In this document: positions 18,194 to 25,643 of the stretch, piece by piece
Layout of the letters: every line of letters begins with the position of its first letter
Numbering within the stretch: position 1 is the first letter of the stretch
From: Clostridium akagii DSM 12554
Lineage (GTDB): Bacteria; Bacillota; Clostridia; Clostridiales; Clostridiaceae
Reading direction: 5' to 3'
Length of the DNA: 44,747 nucleotides
Assembly (NCBI RefSeq): GCF_000686725.1
Contig: NZ_JMLK01000028.1
Location: 1-44,747, forward strand
Made by a program: the position numbers and the translations under genes
Notes under the pieces: model-generated
What the model saw: the letters and a program-made list of their open reading frames with translations, nothing else
Told to the model about the DNA's origin: nothing
Database searches by the model: none

Positions 18194-18485
18194 AGTACAT
18201 CCCCCTTGTATCAGAAGAATGCACTAAAATGATTTACTTATGTTTTCAGTACACCCCTTTGATACTATTCTTTTTTATTTTTATAGAACAAAATTTCGGG
18301 CCACTTTCCATTGAATAAACCACTCCTATTTTATATAAATTTATCTTTTATGATTTTTAACTAATCTGCCTTATAGTTTATTATATTCCTCTACCACAAA
18401 TATGCAATCATAACATAGAATTTTACATGAATTTTAATTATATATTTTAACATGAAAACATATTTATACCTTTTGAGTATTTATA
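18194..18485. other. Intergenic region without visible gene
   Basis: This AT-rich stretch lies between divergent genes. I see no open frame, repeat or clear structure other than the ribosome binding site of the PRC-barrel gene at its left edge. Confidence 0.6.
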
Positions 18486-18543
18486 TTGATTTTTATGCTA
18501 GTGTTTATTATACTAATATTGTATATTGCTGTTAACGTTTCCA
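18486..18543 (+). promoter_or_regulatory. Pectinesterase promoter with cre-like site
   Basis: TTGATT (18486-18491) and TATACT (18509-18514) are 17 bases apart. TGTTAACGTTTCCA (18530-18543), centred about 15 bases after the expected start of transcription, matches the CcpA-binding consensus TGWNANCGNTNWCA at 13 of 14 positions. A site there would block early elongation. Catabolite repression of pectin use is the inference. Confidence 0.55.
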
Positions 18544-18599
18544 TATAGTTAAAATCTTTTTTGCAACTTATATATGTTCTATATTATGGGGGGATTTAA

Positions 18600-19664
18600 A
18601 TGAAAAATTCAACAATTATATCTTACAATACTGTAGTTGATATTAATTTTAAAGGATCTGATGGAACAAAACTCAACGGAATTGAAACTTATAAAACCAT
18701 TACAGAAGCTTTATCAAAAGCTCCAAAATCATCAAAAACTGAATATATAATATTCATAAAATCCGGACGATATAATGAAAAAATAACAGTGGATAAGCCA
18801 AATATAACTCTTATTGGCCAAAACATGAGTAAAACAAAAATCACCTTCGCCGCAGCAAATTCAATGCTAAAACCGGATGGAACAACTTATGGAACTTTCG
18901 GTAGCGCAAGTGTCTCTGTTATTGCGGAAAATTTTAAAGCAGAAAATTTAACTTTTGAAAATGCCTTTGATTACCTTAAAAATAAATCTAAACCTGATAA
19001 TGATCAAACAAAACTGGCAAATCCACAAGCAGTTGCACTTAGCTTTGATAATGGCTGTAATCGCGCCTACATTAAAGATTGCATAATTACCGGATATCAA
19101 GACACGTTATATGCTAATTCCGGTACTTTATACTTCACAAACTGCTACATCGCTGGATGTATTGATTTTATCTTTGGTGCTGGTCAAGCTTTTTTTAACA
19201 AATGCGACATAGTGTCTTTAGATATGGGTAGTAATACTAATAATGGTTATATAACTGCTGCAAGTACAAATATATTAAATAAATATGGATTTGTTTTTTA
19301 CAAATGCACTATAAAAAAAGGACACAATAAAATCACTGATCACACTGTCTCTTTAGGAAGGCCATGGCACCCTACAACCTCATTTCCTAATGGTACTCGG
19401 GAGGCAGACCCAAACGCTGTAGGTAGCGTTATATATATGAATTGCACTATGTTCTCACACATTACTATAAACGGTTGGGAGAAGATGCAGGGCAGGGATA
19501 AAAAGGGTGATCTAATTTGGTTTATGCCTGAGACTTCAAGATTTTATGAATATGAGAATAAAGGACCTGGCGTAGCTCAAAATCCATCTAGAAAACAACT
19601 TTCAAAAAAAGAGGCAAAAAACTGTACCGAAAAAAATGTTTTATGTGGCTGGGAACCCAAATGA
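18600..19664 (+). CDS. Pectin methylesterase (CE8) without signal peptide
   Basis: The 354-residue enzyme removes methyl groups from pectin, giving methanol and polygalacturonate. The right-handed beta-helix family signatures are all present: GYQDTLY with Asp168 as acid/base and Gln167, CIDFIFGAG with Asp189 as nucleophile, and LGRPWHP with Arg254 and Trp256. The N-terminus MKNSTIISYNTVVDINF has no hydrophobic segment. The enzyme may therefore act inside the cell on imported methylated oligogalacturonides, or leave by an unusual route. The ATG follows GGGGGG by six bases. It stands alone; no pectate lyase is in the window. Confidence 0.92.
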   Translation: MKNSTIISYNTVVDINFKGSDGTKLNGIETYKTITEALSKAPKSSKTEYIIFIKSGRYNEKITVDKPNITLIGQNMSKTKITFAAANSMLKPDGTTYGTFGSASVSVIAENFKAENLTFENAFDYLKNKSKPDNDQTKLANPQAVALSFDNGCNRAYIKDCIITGYQDTLYANSGTLYFTNCYIAGCIDFIFGAGQAFFNKCDIVSLDMGSNTNNGYITAASTNILNKYGFVFYKCTIKKGHNKITDHTVSLGRPWHPTTSFPNGTREADPNAVGSVIYMNCTMFSHITINGWEKMQGRDKKGDLIWFMPETSRFYEYENKGPGVAQNPSRKQLSKKEAKNCTEKNVLCGWEPK

Positions 19665-19665
19665 A

Positions 19666-19725
19666 ACGGTTAAAAGTTAAGAGTGACAAGTTATAGAAGA
19701 TTTTTCGGATAGAACCTAAAAAATC
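19666..19725 (-). repeat. Interspersed repeat, copy C (reversed)
   Basis: Read on the minus strand, an imperfect hairpin (GATTTTTTAGG ... CCGAAAAATC) is followed by a tail with TAACTTGTCACTCTTAAC, like copies A and B. It begins just after the pectinesterase stop. Confidence 0.65.
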
Positions 19726-19735
19726 AATAAAAAAA

Positions 19736-19779
19736 AGGAATGTAAAAGGATTTGTTTACACAAGTCTTTTTACATTCCT
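19736..19779. terminator. Bidirectional terminator between pectinesterase and rpsR
   Basis: AGGAATGTAAAA pairs with TTTTACATTCCT around an apex containing GATTTGTTTACACAA. A-runs to the left serve as the T-tract for the leftward rpsR transcript. The apex is nearly the reverse complement of that of the terminator at 15089. Confidence 0.85.
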
Positions 19780-19814
19780 AAACATATTAATAACAATTAT
19801 TAAAATTGCTACTA

Positions 19815-20090
19815 CTACTCAGTTGTATATGGTAGTAAAGCTATGTTTCTTGCTCTCTTAATAGCTTCAGTTAACATTCTTTGATGTTTTGCACAGTTTC
19901 CAGAAATTCTTCTAGGTAGAATCTTTCCTCTTTCTGTGATATATTTTCTTAATTTATTAATATCTTTGTAATCCACGTGGACAGCTTTATCGATGCAGAA
20001 AGAACAAATCTTCTTCTTCATTCTTCTTCCTCTTGGAGCACCTTTTTTAGCGTCTCTTCCTTCTCTTGCGTTTCCATTATCTCTGCTCAT
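19815..20090 (-). CDS. rpsR: 30S ribosomal protein S18
   Basis: The 91-residue protein pairs with S6 on the 30S platform. A basic N-terminal extension of about 24 residues leads to KKKICSFC; together with the later NCAKH this gives three Cys and one His, so this is the zinc-binding form of S18. The core ends [13 protein letters not shown]. It is the third gene of rpsF-ssb-rpsR, starting 24 bases after the ssb stop with ribosome binding site GGAGGAG. Confidence 0.97.
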   Translation of the reverse strand: MSRDNGNAREGRDAKKGAPRGRRMKKKICSFCIDKAVHVDYKDINKLRKYITERGKILPRRISGNCAKHQRMLTEAIKRARNIALLPYTTE

Positions 20091-20114
20091 TTTTTCTCCT
20101 CCTTACCTAAAAAT

Positions 20115-20576
20115 TTAGAACGGTATATCTCCATCGTCTATTGGCGTAATATCTTCACCAATACTTGATTTATTCATATCTCTACCGGAACTCGGTCTAT
20201 TTGTATCTCTCATTGAATCAGATTGATTTTCATCCATTCCTGCAGAGGCTTTATTGCCTCCCCATTCAAGGAATTGCACTTCTTCAGCAACTACTTCCGT
20301 CACATATCTTCTTGTGCCATCTTTTGCATCATAAGTTCTGGTTTGTATTCTACCACTAATTCCTATAAGCTTTCCTTTGCTCATGTAGTTAGCTGTAGAT
20401 TCAGCTTGTTTGCCCCATACTACTATTGGAACAAAATCTGCTTCTCTCACACCATCTTTATTTGGAAGTCTTCTATCAACTGCTACAGTAAAGGTGGCAA
20501 CAGCATTTCCATTTCCCGGAGTAAACTTGAGCTCGGGGTCCTTAGTAAGTCTGCCTATTAAAACAACTTTGTTCAT
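20115..20576 (-). CDS. ssb: Single-stranded DNA-binding protein
   Basis: The 153-residue protein coats single-stranded DNA during replication and repair. The OB fold (1-105) starts [16 protein letters not shown] and contains [15 protein letters not shown] flexible Asp/Ser/Arg-rich tail leads to the acidic tip DDGDIPF, which recruits partner enzymes. It lies between rpsF and rpsR, the usual Firmicute order, with an 18-base gap to rpsF. Confidence 0.97.
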   Translation of the reverse strand: MNKVVLIGRLTKDPELKFTPGNGNAVATFTVAVDRRLPNKDGVREADFVPIVVWGKQAESTANYMSKGKLIGISGRIQTRTYDAKDGTRRYVTEVVAEEVQFLEWGGNKASAGMDENQSDSMRDTNRPSSGRDMNKSSIGEDITPIDDGDIPF

Positions 20577-20594
20577 TTTAACACCACCGTTAAA

Positions 20595-20888
20595 TTATTC
20601 TTCTTCTCTTATTATCATATGTCTTACAACACCATCAGTAATTCTGAATACACGATCTAATTCTTTCGGTAATTCAGTACCGGATGTGAAATTTATCAAT
20701 GTATAAAAACCTTCGTTTACTTTCTTTATTTCATATGCAAGTTTTCTCTTGCCCCAATCATCAACGTTATCGATTGTTCCACCACCATTTTCAATTACAC
20801 CTTTGAACTTTTCGACGCCAGCTTTAAGAGCTTCTTCGTCTAATGATGGTTCCAATATGAATAGAGTTTCATACTTTCTCATTATCAT
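20595..20888 (-). CDS. rpsF: 30S ribosomal protein S6
   Basis: The 97-residue protein matches S6 with YETLFILEPSLDEEALKAGV and GKRKLAYEIKK. It is the first gene of the rpsF-ssb-rpsR operon. The start at 20888 follows GGAGGTG by eight bases. A second in-frame ATG lies two codons on. An ATG-TAA mini-frame sits directly between the ribosome binding site and the start. Confidence 0.96.
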   Translation of the reverse strand: MIMRKYETLFILEPSLDEEALKAGVEKFKGVIENGGGTIDNVDDWGKRKLAYEIKKVNEGFYTLINFTSGTELPKELDRVFRITDGVVRHMIIREEE

Positions 20889-20945
20889 TTACATTCACCT
20901 CCTCCCCTTGGTCTATGGCTATGCATTTTACATAGCAGGGATTAC
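20889..20945 (-). promoter_or_regulatory. rpsF leader hairpin
   Basis: In the leader, GCTATG (20918-20923) pairs with CATAGC (20931-20936), and CCCT pairs with AGGG outside it, just upstream of the ribosome binding site. Leaders of rpsF operons often bind the S6-S18 complex for feedback control, but I do not see the usual CCG element, so the assignment is weak. Confidence 0.35.
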
Positions 20946-20988
20946 AAAAAATAATTATATCATAATTATTAAAAAATATCAATTTTTT

Positions 20989-21192
20989 TTACTCAACACC
21001 TTCTTGTTTTGCTTGAATTATCTCCTTTAAATCCTTTTCAAACTTGCTTCTTGGTATCATAACTATTCTTCCACAACCTGTACATTTTATTTTTATATCT
21101 GCTCCATTTCTTATTATTTCCCATGCATTTACTCCACATGGATGTTGCTTTTTCATCTTTACAATATCGCCCAAATTAAATATTTTATTCAT
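20989..21192 (-). CDS. DUF951 protein (YyzM-like)
   Basis: The 67-residue protein has the family core FNLGDIVKMKKQHPCGVNAW and CTGCGRIVMIPRSKFEK. Three Cys (HPCG, CTGC) could form a small metal site together with the His. Function is unknown. Its start overlaps the end of the mscS-like gene by eight bases, so the two are translationally coupled. Confidence 0.9.
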   Translation of the reverse strand: MNKIFNLGDIVKMKKQHPCGVNAWEIIRNGADIKIKCTGCGRIVMIPRSKFEKDLKEIIQAKQEGVE

Positions 21193-22045
21193 TTTTCCCC
21201 TCCGTTATTGTATCTGTTTTATTACTGGCTATTTTTATGTTGTTTTTTTCTAATTCGTACATTATAAATCTTCTAAGATCAACTTCATTATGAGCCTGAG
21301 TTGATGGTTTTACCTTTCCAATAACAGATATATTCATGCCAATGACTTTAAATTCTGTTATTCCAAAAACTTCAGGTTTCATAATTACTTCATCTTTCGC
21401 TTGGTTATAAAAATTATCACATGCCAAATTTATTATTTTAAAAACATTATCTATATCTTCCTTGTAATCTATACATATTAAGGCACTAATACTTATGTTT
21501 CCTCTAGAATGATTAGTTACATCTTTAATTGTACCATTGGGTATAATATATAAATCTCCGTTAAATGCTCTTACTTTTGTAACTCTTAATTCTATGCTTT
21601 CAACCATACCTGATTTCTCTTCAATTGTTACATGATCTCCTACTACATATTGATTTTCAAAAAGTATGAAAAATCCATTTATAACATCTTTAATTAAATT
21701 TTGTGATGCAAGTCCAATTGTTACACCACCAATACTAGCTAATGTAAGATTTACAGTTCCAAATATGGTCATAATACCAAAAAAATACACCACATATTTA
21801 AGCAAACTTTGTAGTACTGCACTAAGAGTTTTTGCTTTTTTTAAATCTGTGGAAAACATTGTATGTTGTTTTTTTAATGTTTTTTCAATTACTTTACTAC
21901 CTATCTTTATGGTAGCATACATGAGTAAAATGGTTATTACTATTTGAAAGCAATCATCAAAAAATTTACTGATATTTAAATTTACACCACTGAGTTTATC
22001 TAGCTTAACACTCAAATCTGTAAATATTGACGTCATATTTATCAT
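21185..22045 (-). CDS. Small-conductance mechanosensitive channel (MscS family)
   Basis: The 286-residue protein has three membrane segments in the first 135 residues. The third, with GGVTIGLASQNLIKDVINGF, is the pore-lining helix of MscS. The beta domain follows with GDHVTIEEKSGMVESIELR and IPNGTI, then a cytoplasmic alpha/beta end. It resembles the short YkuT-type channels of Firmicutes, which open on membrane tension to release solutes after osmotic downshift. The ATG follows AAGGTGG by seven bases. Confidence 0.92.
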   Translation of the reverse strand: MINMTSIFTDLSVKLDKLSGVNLNISKFFDDCFQIVITILLMYATIKIGSKVIEKTLKKQHTMFSTDLKKAKTLSAVLQSLLKYVVYFFGIMTIFGTVNLTLASIGGVTIGLASQNLIKDVINGFFILFENQYVVGDHVTIEEKSGMVESIELRVTKVRAFNGDLYIIPNGTIKDVTNHSRGNISISALICIDYKEDIDNVFKIINLACDNFYNQAKDEVIMKPEVFGITEFKVIGMNISVIGKVKPSTQAHNEVDLRRFIMYELEKNNIKIASNKTDTITEGKNE

Positions 22046-22165
22046 TTTACAACCACCTTAATATTTTTATTATAATATATCATAAATTCTTTGTTTTCAA
22101 AAGTTAACTTATACATGTATTACGCATTTTATAAATAAATAATATTTATTTATAAAGTTAATAAT

Positions 22166-22190
22166 ATATATGGTATAATACACCATATAT
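22166..22190. promoter_or_regulatory. Inverted repeat in the mscS-lysE divergent spacer
   Basis: Nine-base arms ATATATGGT and ACCATATAT are separated by seven bases and include TATAAT-like sequence. The position between divergent genes suggests an operator over a promoter, but no regulator can be named. Confidence 0.35.
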
Positions 22191-22301
22191 CCTTGTATTA
22201 ACGTTTGTGCACCCATATTCTAGCTTTGATAGCCTTTTTATAGAATATATAACTGCACACTTAAATGATATATAATTTAATAATATTAATGAGGTATATT
22301 T

Positions 22302-22985
22302 ATGAACATGCTTATGCTCTTAATGAAAGCAACAATTATAGGAATAGCTACCGGCTTTATAATGTCAATTCCTATTGGTCCAAGTGGAATTGAATCAGTT
22401 AAAAGAACCGCATCTATGGGTTATAAGGAGGGTCTTAAAGTTTCATTAGGTGCAGTAAGTGCTGATATATTTTATCTACTGTTAATAAATGCAGGCCTAG
22501 CAAACATATTAAGCAGAAATAGAAAAACAGAAGCAATATTCTGGATAATATCCGGTTTATTATTGTCCCTAATTGGGTATAATTCAATTAGGAACCACAA
22601 GGGTAATACTACTGTTTTTTCTAGATTTATGAAAAATTCAAATATAAGTTCATTATCCTTTGCCACTGGTTTCATGATAACAGCATCTAACCCAATGACT
22701 CCATCAATATGGCTAGCAATGAGTGGAACTGTACTTAAAGCATGGTATCATATAAGTAAAGTAGGCTACTTTGTTTTTATTATTTCTATAATTATAGGAA
22801 TGATTTTATGGTTTTCTCTATTAAATTTCCTAGCCTACAAAGGATTTAATATTTTATCACATGAAAAGTCAACAAACACAGTTTCATTTTTAATGCTAGG
22901 TACAATTCTTACTGGTTTTGCTTTTATTATTTGGGGGATTTATCGGTATTTTGACTTTAATTTATTATTGCTACCTCATATTTAA
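22302..22985 (+). CDS. LysE-family exporter
   Basis: The 227-residue membrane protein has six hydrophobic segments and the LysE/RhtB N-terminal signature GFIMSIPIGPSGIESVKR followed by GLKVSLGAVSADIFY. The second half has ASNPMTPSIWLAMSG, also typical. The family exports amino acids or similar small metabolites by exchange with protons. The substrate is not predictable. It is followed after 34 bases by the AI-2E-type permease gene, possibly on one transcript. Confidence 0.87.
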   Translation: MNMLMLLMKATIIGIATGFIMSIPIGPSGIESVKRTASMGYKEGLKVSLGAVSADIFYLLLINAGLANILSRNRKTEAIFWIISGLLLSLIGYNSIRNHKGNTTVFSRFMKNSNISSLSFATGFMITASNPMTPSIWLAMSGTVLKAWYHISKVGYFVFIISIIIGMILWFSLLNFLAYKGFNILSHEKSTNTVSFLMLGTILTGFAFIIWGIYRYFDFNLLLLPHI

Positions 22986-23019
22986 AAAACATTTTATACT
23001 GTAAGGAGGTTTAATTCAT

Positions 23020-24072
23020 TTGGATAGATTTCTAGCTAAACTTGACAGAGCTATAATTTTTTCCGTTATTTATACATTTTGTTTTGTAATATTTTTTAAA
23101 ACCATTGCTTATACCTTACCATTTGTACTTGCTTTATTATTTGCATTTATAATTCAGATTCCAACAAATTTACTTATTAAAAAATTAAAGTTAAAAAATT
23201 ATATTGCTGCTCTTATTACAACAACTATTTTTTCTTTGACTATTATTTTCATTATGGTATTTATAATCGCCTCTATAACTAATGAAGGAATTACTTTGGC
23301 TAAAAATGCTCAGACATATGTTGTTCAAGCATCTCCAAAGGTAAATAATTTAGTAGATAGCTTACAGAAAATTTATAAAAACCTGGATCCTTCAATAGCA
23401 AATACTATAGAGCAAAATCTTTCTAGTTATGTTACAAAAACATTAAGTACTACTTTGGATATATCTGGAAAATTAATGACTTATATAGTGAATTTAGTAT
23501 CATCTATACCTTACGTAGTTATGGTTATAACCTTCACTTTTATCTCCACCTACTTTTTTACAAGAGATCTTTCTAATGCTAAACATAAATTTAAAGACTC
23601 TTTACCTTCGGATAAAAGTGATAAAATTCTTGATATAATTACTCATGTTAAGAAAATGTTTTTTAATTACTTTTTGTCAGAACTAATTATAATAGGTATT
23701 ACTCTTGTAGAAACACTAATTGCTTATTCAGTACTTGGGGTTAATTATATAATTTTATTATCCTTAATAACTGCTATTTGTGATTTTTTACCAATAGTGG
23801 GCATAGCAATTATATATTTCCCTGCAGCACTTATCTACCTTTTAATGGGCAATTATTTTACTGCAATAGGTCTTGTAATTGCCTATGTTGTAATTTCAAT
23901 AATAAGGCAGATTATTGAACCTAAAATTGTTTCATCCACCATGGGTATACACCCTGTTGCCGCATTAGCAGCATTATTTATTGGACTACAAGCTGGTGGA
24001 GTTATGGGCATAATATTCTGTATGTTCTACGTACTAATTTTTAATATGCTTAAGAATATAGAAATATTATAG
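23020..24072 (+). CDS. AI-2E family permease
   Basis: The 350-residue protein has about seven to eight membrane segments and the family pattern: paired N-terminal segments, a long extracytoplasmic helix region (about 90-150), and a C-terminal core with LITAICDFLPIVGIAIIYFPA and IIEPKIVSSTMGIHPVAALAA. Members export varied solutes; the link to autoinducer-2 holds for only a few. The start is a TTG nine bases after AAGGAGGT. The terminator after it overlaps the ribosome binding site of the next gene. Confidence 0.88.
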   Translation: MDRFLAKLDRAIIFSVIYTFCFVIFFKTIAYTLPFVLALLFAFIIQIPTNLLIKKLKLKNYIAALITTTIFSLTIIFIMVFIIASITNEGITLAKNAQTYVVQASPKVNNLVDSLQKIYKNLDPSIANTIEQNLSSYVTKTLSTTLDISGKLMTYIVNLVSSIPYVVMVITFTFISTYFFTRDLSNAKHKFKDSLPSDKSDKILDIITHVKKMFFNYFLSELIIIGITLVETLIAYSVLGVNYIILLSLITAICDFLPIVGIAIIYFPAALIYLLMGNYFTAIGLVIAYVVISIIRQIIEPKIVSSTMGIHPVAALAALFIGLQAGGVMGIIFCMFYVLIFNMLKNIEIL

Positions 24073-24075
24073 TAT

Positions 24076-24120
24076 AAAAAACCTCCTTTTAGGTGAAAAT
24101 TACAAAAAAGGAGGTTTTTT
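24076..24120 (+). terminator. Terminator whose 3' arm holds the yyaC ribosome binding site
   Basis: Perfect 15-base arms AAAAAACCTCCTTTT (24076-24090) and AAAAGGAGGTTTTTT (24106-24120) with a 15-base loop. The AAGGAGG in the right arm is the only ribosome binding site for the ATG at 24122, and the T-run is its spacer. Confidence 0.85.
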
Positions 24121-24121
24121 T

Positions 24122-24691
24122 ATGATTGATAAAACAATAATTAATTCCAATGAAACAAGATCTATTTTCATACTTACAGATATATTATCAGAAGAATTTT
24201 CATTAGTACTAAAAGAAGACAGACCAATTGTATTTTTATGCATCGGTACAGATAGATCTACTGGTGATTCCTTAGGACCTCTTGTAGGCGATAAATTAAC
24301 TTTACTTTTAAGAAATAAAATATTTTGCTATGGAAATCTAAAATCCCCTGTACATGCTAAAAACTTAACTAACACTCTAAATGAAATAAAAAAAACATAC
24401 AATAATCCGTACATAATAGCTATAGATGCCTGTCTAGGTAGTAGTCAAAGTGTAGGTAATATAATAATAGAAAGTAAGCCTCTTTTCCCTGGTGCAGCAA
24501 TGCATAAACTCCTTCCACCTGTTGGTGACTTAAGTATTACTGGTGTTGTAAATATTTCTGGAACATTAGAATTTATAGTTCTGCAAAATACAAGACTTTT
24601 TACTGTTATGCAACTGGCTGATATTATTTCAAAGGGAATCTACCACTCCATAATTAAAACTCTAAATTTCAAAAAAATTTCCTCTATCTAA
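24122..24691 (+). CDS. yyaC: Sporulation protein YyaC (GPR-like)
   Basis: The 189-residue protein matches YyaC/DUF1256, a relative of the germination protease GPR found in spore formers. It contains VFLCIGTDRSTGDSLGPLVG, IIAIDACLG and FPGAAMHKLLPPVGDLSITG, the regions that form the active site in GPR-type peptidases. Its exact role in spores is unsettled. Expression may be limited to leaders starting inside the preceding hairpin, because otherwise the ribosome binding site is paired. Confidence 0.9.
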   Translation: MIDKTIINSNETRSIFILTDILSEEFSLVLKEDRPIVFLCIGTDRSTGDSLGPLVGDKLTLLLRNKIFCYGNLKSPVHAKNLTNTLNEIKKTYNNPYIIAIDACLGSSQSVGNIIIESKPLFPGAAMHKLLPPVGDLSITGVVNISGTLEFIVLQNTRLFTVMQLADIISKGIYHSIIKTLNFKKISSI

Positions 24692-24786
24692 TTTAATCCT
24701 TTGAATTTTATATTAATGATTTAACTTTTTATTTTGTTTTTTTATTTATAAAGCTTGTTTGAATGAGAATTTTCACCTATGAGAAG

Positions 24787-25041
24787 TTAAAAAATTGATG
24801 TATAAAGTCTGTTCTTTAGTATATATTCTATTTCATCTATACTTTTACTACCTATGTCGATTATTAACATACCATCTTTTTTTATGCTATTTTCACAACC
24901 AATATGATTTAATCCTCCATTTTTCAAATCACATATAAGTGCATCACAATCATTATTTGAATTTATAGTTACAATTGTATAACCTCTTTTCTTTAATTCC
25001 TCACTTACATACCTAAGTTCATCTGAAACACATATTTTCAT
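24787..25041 (-). CDS. YkuS-like protein (UPF0180)
   Basis: The 84-residue protein fits the UPF0180/YkuS family: a small alpha/beta fold starting KICVSDELRYVSEELKKRGY with a central CDALICDL. Function is unknown. It lies downstream of the DUF4446 gene on the same strand, and its ribosome binding site AGGGAGG is in the 3' arm of the intervening terminator. Confidence 0.8.
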   Translation of the reverse strand: MKICVSDELRYVSEELKKRGYTIVTINSNNDCDALICDLKNGGLNHIGCENSIKKDGMLIIDIGSKSIDEIEYILKNRLYTSIF

Positions 25042-25044
25042 ATA

Positions 25045-25085
25045 AAAAACCTCCCTTGGAATATTATTTCCATAGAGAGGTTTTT
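25045..25085 (-). terminator. Terminator whose 3' arm holds the ykuS-like ribosome binding site
   Basis: AAAAACCTC (25045-25053) pairs with GAGGTTTTT (25077-25085), and inside it TGGAA pairs with TTCCA. On the minus strand the second arm reads AAGGGAGGTTTTTT and ends four bases before the ATG at 25041. Confidence 0.8.
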
Positions 25086-25094
25086 ATATTCATT

Positions 25095-25598
25095 TTATCC
25101 TATTTTTTCAATAGCATTATTTAATACTGTATTTTCTTCGACAGACAACTCATATCTTGATATACCTTTATCAACTGGTTTTGCATATGTTGTGCTCTCA
25201 TTTCTTCCATAAATACTTGTAATAACTACACCATCTTTATTATTATCAAGCATCGCTATTGAAAAACTTAAATCACTTCCAACATTCTCAAAAGCTTTAA
25301 ACCGTAAAACTGAAATGTTTTGCAAACATTTATCAACTTTTTCATGTATATCAGAATATAATTTTTTTATTTCGTCTGATTCCTCAGTTGTCTTTTCCAC
25401 TCTATCCATATATGAGGATATTAATTCTTCAAGATTGGTATTATCTATACCCCTTGTGAGCTTTTTAAGTCTCACTTCAACTCTATCAATTGATTTGCCA
25501 TAAATTATTATAATTATAAACAATATAATAACAAGTAAAATCAGTGCTGCTACTATGTATATACTATAGGCATTATAAATTTCCATTATATTTTGCAT
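25095..25598 (-). CDS. DUF4446 membrane protein
   Basis: The 167-residue protein has one membrane helix (about 12-34), a coiled-coil-like charged stretch (40-95), and the DUF4446 C-terminal domain with LRFKAFENVGSDLSFSIAML and GVVITSIYGRNES. It is found next to parB in many clostridia; its role is unknown. A position at the membrane near the origin-segregation genes could mean a link to chromosome organisation, but this is only context. Confidence 0.85.
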   Translation of the reverse strand: MQNIMEIYNAYSIYIVAALILLVIILFIIIIIYGKSIDRVEVRLKKLTRGIDNTNLEELISSYMDRVEKTTEESDEIKKLYSDIHEKVDKCLQNISVLRFKAFENVGSDLSFSIAMLDNNKDGVVITSIYGRNESTTYAKPVDKGISRYELSVEENTVLNNAIEKIG

Positions 25599-25626
25599 CT
25601 AGATTCTTCCTTTCATAATTACGCTA

Positions 25627-25642
25627 TGTTCCACGTGAAACA
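25627..25642. promoter_or_regulatory. parS site 1
   Basis: TGTTCCACGTGAAACA is a perfect match to the bacterial parS consensus. It begins one base after the parB stop. ParB loads here and spreads or slides as a CTP-bound clamp. Confidence 0.97.
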
Positions 25643-25643
25643 T

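Noticed and set aside
18789-18797. AGTGGATAA inside the pectinesterase gene as a DnaA box
   Set aside because: It has one mismatch, is single, and such matches are expected by chance in AT-rich DNA.
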